This document shows, one piece after another, positions 57,521 to 64,000 of a DNA stretch of 64,000 nt. Positions within the stretch are counted from its first letter, which is position 1. Each line of letters opens with the position of its first letter. Source of the DNA: Gnetum montanum. Its lineage: Eukaryota; Streptophyta; Gnetopsida; Gnetales; Gnetaceae. The translations under genes and the position numbers were made by a program. Below the pieces are notes generated by a model that made no database searches, had not been told where the DNA came from, and saw nothing but the letters and a program-made list of their open reading frames with translations. The stretch lies in contig MNCI01001975.1 of the NCBI GenBank assembly GCA_015680685.1, positions 397,334 through 461,333 of the forward strand, given 5' to 3'.

Positions 57521-59648
57521 TGGCCATCCATACTAATACTTTACATGGATCCTTAATCTTTTAACTTTTTTATTTTACACATTTTTGGTTTTACAACTTT
57601 TCATTTTCATATTCTTTATTTTACATCTTCTTGGTTTTTAGGTTATTGATCTTTTCTAAGTTTTTTTTACACCATCATTAGTATATTTAATATTTCTTGA
57701 ATACTCTTTTAGTTTATTTTATATTTTCTTGTGTTTGGTGTGATTCTCTACTCTTTCTGCTAATAAGGTTTAAGTACAATGGTAATGTGTTACTCGATGG
57801 TGGTATGTTTCATTTGTGATTTGATTGTTGATGTCTGGTTTCTACTTTGAATATCATTATTGACAACTAGGACATGGTTTCTTTTCATGTAACAGGAAAC
57901 GAGTCCACATCATCCACCCATCCATGCACTCTATGGTTTTTCTTTTTTTTTGAAAATGTGGAGTCCCTTTTTCATTAATGCATCGTTAATAAATTGGTGA
58001 CTTGTGTAGTTTCCAGAATTGGGAAGGAATCAAAGAGTTGGACAGGGTGTGGCTTCAAAGGGATGCAATATTATTCGTGCTTTTTCATTTTCTTGTGTGC
58101 AGGAGTGTTCTCATGAGCTTTTCACCATTTTGTATCATTCCACAACAAGAAGTCAAATAAGTCCTTGCATGGTGTAGTCCTCATAAAAAAAAGGATGAGG
58201 ATTCAAAGCACACCCCTTAGACAAAATAAATGCAAAAATGCATGGATCTTTGCATGGTGTGGTTCTCATAAAATAATAATAATAATAATATATGAGAATT
58301 CAAAGCACACCCCTTAAACCAAATAAAATGGCCACAAGCATTGGTTATGGAACTTGTCTTGTCTCCTCTAGCTACGAACCTTTCTCACTTCCTACTTTCT
58401 TTGTAATTTGGAATGGTGGTTGTTTTGTGCAAGCATTCTTGTCTCTCAAGTGATGAACTAGTTTTAGAATGTCAATGCGAAGTCACTAAAAGTGGTTGGT
58501 TTTAGTCTGGACTAAGGATGGATCCTACTGAGTCATTTAATCACAAAATCCACAAGGGACTTCATGTGACCATAATGAGGAACTTCATTCCATTCTCTCT
58601 CTCATCCATCTATTCTTTTCATGCCTCACCTCACTACCGATTTCATGTTTTGATTCAATGTTTTGGTTTGATGTGTTGGGTTTCTCATTCAATTACTTCT
58701 GGGTTTTTGTACTAAACCTTCCATAACCATTAATTATCCATGGTGCCCATGGACTCCTTGGTTTGAAGTTATGCAAGGGCATAAAAGGATTGTGCCTACT
58801 TTGGGGAGACCCACTTGCATATCTTTTGGTTTGGTTAAGTTAAGTTTTTTAACCTTAGACATTTTTACAATCGAATTCTTTTTATTTACCCCATTAATGC
58901 CATCCAATTTTACACATCTTCACAACTATTTTTAGTGAATTCCTTTTTTTTTATTGTTGTGAATTTCTATATCCCCTTTTTAGTATTCCTTATGTTAACA
59001 TTTTTCTGAATATTATGGACCACTTCTCTTACTTAACCCATTCATTAGTCTTTCCACTAACATTATCAAGAAATCAATCTCCATAATCACAACTTAGCTA
59101 GATAAAATCACTGACGAGACAAGGTATTTAGCTGCTATGTGTTACACTTTATATACTAATCCTTGATTTTGTTGTGATTGTAGTGGGGAGCATGGACTAG
59201 AAGTGAGATTGTCTTCACCAAGGAGGATGCAACAAAATCACTCACGGGAGACTATTTATAACTGCTAGATCTCTTCTACCTCTCCCTCATTCTTCTATTA
59301 CCAAGAGGGGTTGGATGTCCATTGGATCCAAGGGTGTTCTTTCCTATTGTCATGAACACCTAATTTTGTACACAATTGTAATAATGTGTTCTCGGGCACT
59401 TCTGTATTTTTTTATTTTCTTTATGTCACTCTACATGTTAGTCAAACATTCCATACCTCCTAATATATTTTGTAAGGGACTTGTTCCTCTCCTTCTATAA
59501 TAAAGGATGAGTTTTCATTTAGTTTTGGGTGTCTAATTAATCATATTTTTCGTAAGCACCAATATCGGAGTAGCCGCGGTATCAGGTACAAAATATTGGG
59601 TACGCGATATCATGGCCCAAGATGTGATATCACAAGGTTACTTGGGCC

Positions 59649-59656
59649 TATAAATA
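59649..59656 (+). promoter_or_regulatory. TATA box of the E3 LTR
   Basis: TATAAATA in GGGCCTATAAATACATCCC. Two GATATC-containing sites lie 20-45 bases upstream (59604-59632). Confidence 0.7.
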
Positions 59657-59850
59657 CATCCCTTGGACACATGATTCAAGAGTAGTTTTGGAAGTCAAGT
59701 AGCGAAACTTTTGTAGTTTATTCATTTAGGAGTTGGAATATTTTCGAAGTGCTTGCATAGAATATTTTCCAAGTGCCTGCAATAGGAGGTCTAAGTGTGA
59801 TCGGATCTTTATTCAAGCATTGATGTACCTAAACATACCATTGTGTTGGC

Positions 59851-59856
59851 AATAAA
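59851..59856 (+). terminator. poly(A) signal of the E3 LTR
   Basis: AATAAA 202 bases after the TATA box. The extra 25 bases compared with E1 and E2 come from a short duplication (gaatattttc-aagtgc) near 59727-59775. Confidence 0.55.
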
Positions 59857-60408
59857 GATGAGCTCTTTAATTCATCCTTGTAGCACTTGAAACTTTCTTT
59901 CTTTATGCATTTACATATTGTTATTTCATGCAGTTTACATTAATAGTATTCATTTAGCAATTAATTTTGATTAATTAAGCAACTGATTGAAATAAAAATG
60001 CATGACCCCTTCAAACATACATGTGATACTTGGTAGCTTAGAAATGGTTAGCATTTGACAACCCAACAGTGTTTACACAAAGTTCAAGATGTGTCCAGGA
60101 AGTGGGGACGATTACTTGTGTTAGGCTAGATTAGATATTAGTTTACTTAGCACTTAATTACTCTCACTTTTATTCTTGTTTTAGGTGATCAATTGATAAA
60201 AAAATAATAATAAAAATCTTATGCCTTAGTCACACTTAACCATACACTTGCATTTCACAAGTGAGATTGGGAAGACAACAAATGAACAACACAAACTCAC
60301 TATTTGGCTCTAGTGTACTTGTAATTAAAGTCTATGGAATTCAACCAAATTTCATGTGAATGCTTGTGATTTGTATGGTTGGGCGTAGGGGTACCTCACT
60401 GCTCATCA

Positions 60409-62040
60409 CTATGTCTCATGTTAGGATCCTTGTAATGATGCATTCTATTCATCAAATTGTTTAAAATTTCTTTTGAAAGAGTAGCCACTCTAAAAAGAAC
60501 TTTTGTTATGTTGTCTTTGTTATAAGCAAGGTATTGCTTTATGTGTTAAAGGGATAGTTAAGTGCTTAACTAGTATAGAACCTTAGAAGCTTCTATCTTG
60601 TAAGTGCATATAGTTGGATGAGTCTAGAGGTAGTTATTAGCAGAAAGATATACATTTTTTAAATTGGCTTCTTTTTATTAAAGTATAACTATCTCAAGTT
60701 CTATTTCAATAAAACATATTTGAAAGAATGAAGTTTTATTAGTTATTTTTGGGACTTTAATAATTTCAAAGATCCTACTTCAATTCTTCATAAATAATCT
60801 CCTTGGTGGCTTTTCATTAATTATGAAATGTAGGCTATTAAGCATCCACATTTGTCAAACTTGACAAATAGAAAAATACCATTTTAAGAAAAGAAAATAG
60901 TAAATCCTATCTCTTCAAGGAAAATCATACAATATGTTTTCCTTTCGTAAAATCATCAAAATTGTCCCTTGTATTCTAAAAATATTAAATTTTATAACTA
61001 GAAAAATTACACAAATAAATTTAATCTTTTTTTTAACACATAAGACAATGTAAGATTGTGGATTAATTAGTCTAGCTATTAGATCTTTGTGGCATTAATG
61101 TCTTTAAAAAGTTCACTTTTTAGGATTTTGTTCATAGTTTAGATAGGGCTTTAGTTATATATAGAATGCCATGCCTAGCTATGATTTTCAATAATTTCTA
61201 AACTACCAACATTATGTTGCTATTAAATACTTTTTGTTTGTTGTAAACCTATCCTTGCATAAAAATCTCCACAAATAAATACTAAGCATTTTGTTGAAAA
61301 TTCTACTATATCTCTACTCAAGAACTGAAAAGGGTGATCAAAATAGAGCTCTATAGAATCATACAACGTAATATTTATAGGGGCAAAAAATAGTATATGG
61401 AAAGGAAAGCACATAAGATGTTTAGCCAAATATATTATTTATGATCACTAAGAGATTTCCTCACTAATACTAATGAAACTAGAAGGTCTGCCTCTTTACC
61501 CTACTCTTGTGTTTCTTGCAACAAATTTAATAAATCTAGGAACTACAAAATCTACAAAACCAACATCTACCTAAGTTTCAACAAAACCAAAAATATCAAA
61601 GCTATCAAATAAACTAATACTATTCAATGAAACAAATTTATTTGCAATTCCACCATCTATATTAGGAAACCCACACTTTAACATAATATATGTTTTCTGA
61701 ATAAGTTTTTAGATACTTCTTATTTTTAATTACTTCCATGCTGCTAGCATTTAGGTTTGATATAAAACCCTTTTCACCTACTACCTTAACCTTTTTCTAT
61801 TTGTTCAACACTTTTTGCAACTTCATTTTAAGTAAGATCCTCATTCATCTAAATATTTTTCCCATTTAAATTTGTAATATTGGTTTTGTTGATTTTTCAT
61901 GAATCAATGACCATTCTATTTTTCTATTCCAATTTAAGCTTGCCTATATTGTTATTAGTTCTAATATTTATATTTAACTAGGATTCAATTATCTATAAAA
62001 TGTCAATAATATTTTTTGGTGAGAGAAACTAATTATGGTC
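60409..62040. other. AT-rich stretch with a possible LINE endonuclease relic
   Basis: Apart from the relic at 61223-61429 I see no gene. The composition is more AT-rich than the elements on the left. Confidence 0.4.
61223..61429 (-). pseudogene. possible LINE-type endonuclease fragment
   Basis: A 68-residue open stretch includes FQFLSRDIVEFSTKCLVFIC and GDFYARIGLQQ. The pattern hydrophobic-GDFNAR-IG is typical of the APE-type endonuclease of non-LTR retrotransposons (here GDFYARIG). The upstream part ITLYDSIELYFDH is compatible. No RT is found nearby, so the evidence is thin. Confidence 0.4.
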
Positions 62041-62056
62041 ATAATGCTAGCTTAAG
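62041..62056. repeat. 16-bp target-site duplication, left copy
   Basis: ataatgctagcttaag, repeated exactly at 62828-62843. Confidence 0.85.
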
Positions 62057-62827
62057 TTAGATCTCAAGCATCCAAGTTCAATCTGGATAGACATCAGTTG
62101 GTTCATCTCTTGTAGCAGTGGGAAAGACTTGTGCATTCCAATAACACTCATCATCAGTAATCTCTGCTAGGAAGCTTTCCATTTCTGTTGTTGCAGAAGT
62201 TGTAGATCTTTCACCTCATTCATTTCCAACTCACATCTCAAGCATCCAAGTTCAATCTGGATAGACATCAGTTGGTTCATCTCTTGTAGCAGTGGGAAAG
62301 ACTTGTGCATTCCAATAACACTCATCATCAGTAATCTCTGCTAGGAAGCTTTCCATTTCTGTTGTTGCAGAAGTTGTAGATCTTTCGCCTCATTCATTTC
62401 CAACTCACATCTCAAGCATCCAAGTTCAATCTGGATAGACATCAGTTGGTTCATCTCTTGTAGCAGTGGGAAAGACTTGTGCATTCCAGTAACACTCATC
62501 ATCAGTAATCTCTTTCAGGAAGGTTTCCATTTCTGTTTTGAGGAGTTACCATTGGAACTCTCTCTATCCTTAATTGAGAGCTTTTTTATTCCTTATCTAA
62601 TTCTTTGTCCTTCTATCTTGTAACGAGTCAGCATGGGTGGTCGTTTGGTGGTGCCCCAATTTGGGCTTCCTCCCTTAACACTTGTTTTTTTATTAGGCAG
62701 GTCCTGAGTTTCTTGCATAGTGCTCTTAGCTTCCCCCTTTCCCTTAACCCTATGACTTGTTCAAATTACTGTAACTGATACACTGTTAATATCAATATAA
62801 CTTCTTTTCGGGGTCCGACATCCCCCC
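62057..62827. mobile_element. 771-bp insertion flanked by a 16-bp target duplication
   Basis: Exact 16-base flanking repeats indicate target-primed insertion, as by LINE machinery. There is no poly(A) tail at either end; one end is CCCCCC. Read on the - strand it begins GGGGGGA TGTCGGACCCCG, which looks like a polypurine tract plus an LTR start, so it may be a retroposed piece of an LTR transcript. It holds a 174-bp tandem repeat. Confidence 0.6.
62061..62535. repeat. 174-bp tandem repeat, about 2.7 copies
   Basis: Units start at 62061, 62235 and 62409 (atctcaagcatccaagttc). The first two are nearly identical. On the - strand each unit reads as about 57 codons between TAG stops, with QEMNQLMSIQIELGCLRCEL and VKDLQLLQQQ, a coiled-coil-like pattern in the same frame in each unit because 174 is divisible by 3. 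Confidence 0.85.
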
Positions 62828-62843
62828 ATAATGCTAGCTTAAG
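62828..62843. repeat. 16-bp target-site duplication, right copy
   Basis: Exact copy of 62041-62056. Confidence 0.85.
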
Positions 62844-64000
62844 ACAATGAACTTTTTCACAAGAGTTAGTACGAGTATGTCTTGGTTGGACTTTGTCATG
62901 CAAAATAAATAATTTTTGTTATAAGCTTAGGCCACAAGAAGAAATTTTCACAATAACTATTATGTGAAAATGCTTTAGGGCACACATATGCATGACAAAC
63001 CATGAAAAAACATGAGAAATTATCTCTACTATGCCTTAAGTTCCATGCATGCCTAATGTGCCAACTCATGCATATTTTCATTCCATGACCATTACATGTC
63101 CTTGGGTCTTGGTAGGTAGGGGTGGATCCAAGAACACTTGTTTAAATAAAATAAAAAATGAATTTATCACACCACTATTATATATGAAAAAATGAGATTA
63201 AAATCACTTTTTATTTTATATAAGCATGTGTTCTTGAATTCCTCCTTGCTAACTAGTGGACCCATTGGTAGGCAGGGTGGGACCCAAGAACATATACACA
63301 TGGCTAATGATAGTCATCAAATATGCATGAGTTAGCACAATGGGCATGTATGGAAGTTAAGGGATAACAAAAATAATTCCTTTAATATTGGCTTTGCATA
63401 CCACTATTCTACTAGTTTAGCTATATATTTATAATATATATCTATTATTTGGCTGAGAGAATCTTATATATTTTACAAATTAATAAAATCCCAAATTGAT
63501 TCCTTACGAATTAATATTCATATTGAAAACCAAAATCAAAATGATTTTCCATTATTCCATAGCATCTTTTCCATTGCGTTGTTCTCCATCGTGAGATCTT
63601 ACATGGCGGGTGACGTGGATGGTGACAAAATCATGGTAGGGTCTTTCTATTTCTGCTGGTTTCTTCTTTTCTATAATCATGATTTTTATCGACAAAATTT
63701 ATTTTTATAGAAAATATAATTTAGTAATATTTATAAAATTGAAAGTGAAATTTTATACATGATGAGTTGTAAAATTAGCATTAAAAAATTACTTTAAGTG
63801 TTCTTATAACATTTAGAATAACATTTGAAATAAAGCAATAAAATTTGCAACTTTAATATCTTCTTTATATTTAAATGGTAGATAAATGTGGTATTCATCT
63901 TCTTCTTCCATGTTATTTGTATATTTTCCACTCTGCATATTCAATCTTCATAAAAAATTTTGATGATGAGATATGCTTTCTGAGATCTGGTTTATGCAAC
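62844..64000. other. AT-rich stretch without a gene
   Basis: Contains the GGTAGGCA-type motifs near 63110 and 63265 also seen at 9120-9290. No coding pattern is supported. Confidence 0.4.

Larger units (their letters stand above)
52272..60408 (+). mobile_element. E3: Athila-like Ty3/gypsy element, 5' truncated
   Basis: It starts inside gag at the array junction and runs through protease, RT, RNase H and integrase to a complete 3' LTR. Gene order and the RT sequence fit the Athila branch. There is no env-like third ORF: integrase is followed within about 80 bases by the polypurine tract. It is the only family member here with a full pol, though all of it is broken by stops. Confidence 0.85.
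57521..60408 (+). repeat. 3' LTR of E3 (about 2.9 kb)
   Basis: Starts TGGCCATCC, ends CTCATCA. It contains a local duplication near 58150-58330 (ccttgcatggtgt... repeated), an (AAT)n run at 58271-58290, a TATA box at 59649, and a poly(A) signal at 59851. It lacks the coiled-coil insertion of E1. Confidence 0.85.

Overview
This window is a block of decayed nuclear retrotransposons from a plant, probably one with a large repeat-filled genome. A gymnosperm is my best guess, but the window alone cannot settle it. I find no intact gene, no tRNA or rRNA, and no bacterial feature. Almost every coding track is broken by stops and small indels. Many stops look like C-to-T products of CAG and CGA, as expected of DNA that was long methylated at CG and CHG sites.

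Layout. 1-4566: end of an Athila-like Ty3/gypsy element (E1, + strand) in which gag is fused directly to integrase; its long 3' LTR carries an extra coiled-coil coding relic. 4567-6456: gag and protease relic of a different Ty3/gypsy element (E4, - strand) with an initiator-Met type primer site. 6457-11380: AT-rich sequence with short duplications and no gene. 11380-17236: second Athila-like element (E2, +) with gag and protease only and a tRNA-Asp type primer site. 17237-52271: the centre of the window, two Tat/Ogre-like elements on the - strand in an LTR-internal-LTR-internal-LTR chain sharing the middle LTR. 52272-60408: third Athila-like element (E3, +), 5'-truncated but with gag, protease, RT, RNase H and integrase. 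60409-64000: AT-rich sequence with a possible LINE endonuclease relic and a 771-bp insertion flanked by a 16-bp target duplication.

The two Tat-like units (A, 17237-36444; B, 34212-52271) share one plan. Read on the - strand it is LTR, primer site, 40-bp minisatellite leader, gag, protease, RT, RNase H, a second archaeal-type RNase H, integrase, polypurine tract, LTR. The surprise lies between protease and RT. There each unit carries a gene of about 4 kb on the OPPOSITE (+) strand, with eight exons whose reading phases all agree and recognisable GT...AG introns. It encodes, in order, a domain resembling the FCP1/NLI-interacting HAD phosphatase fold with an eroded catalytic motif, a region resembling the plant Transposase_32 family, and a charged helical C-terminal part. 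The protease-RT position is where Ogre elements are known to have an intron, so the antisense gene may sit inside an intron of pol. Clusters of a short stem-forming motif that begins AGTTTA flank the antisense gene on both sides and recur after integrase.

Both copies of the antisense gene are now dead, by largely different lesions, so the description is of a fossil system. Living relatives elsewhere in the same genome would be the test. The sequence has one 903-base gap of N and three single-N joins, each flanked by a direct duplication that looks like an unmerged contig overlap.
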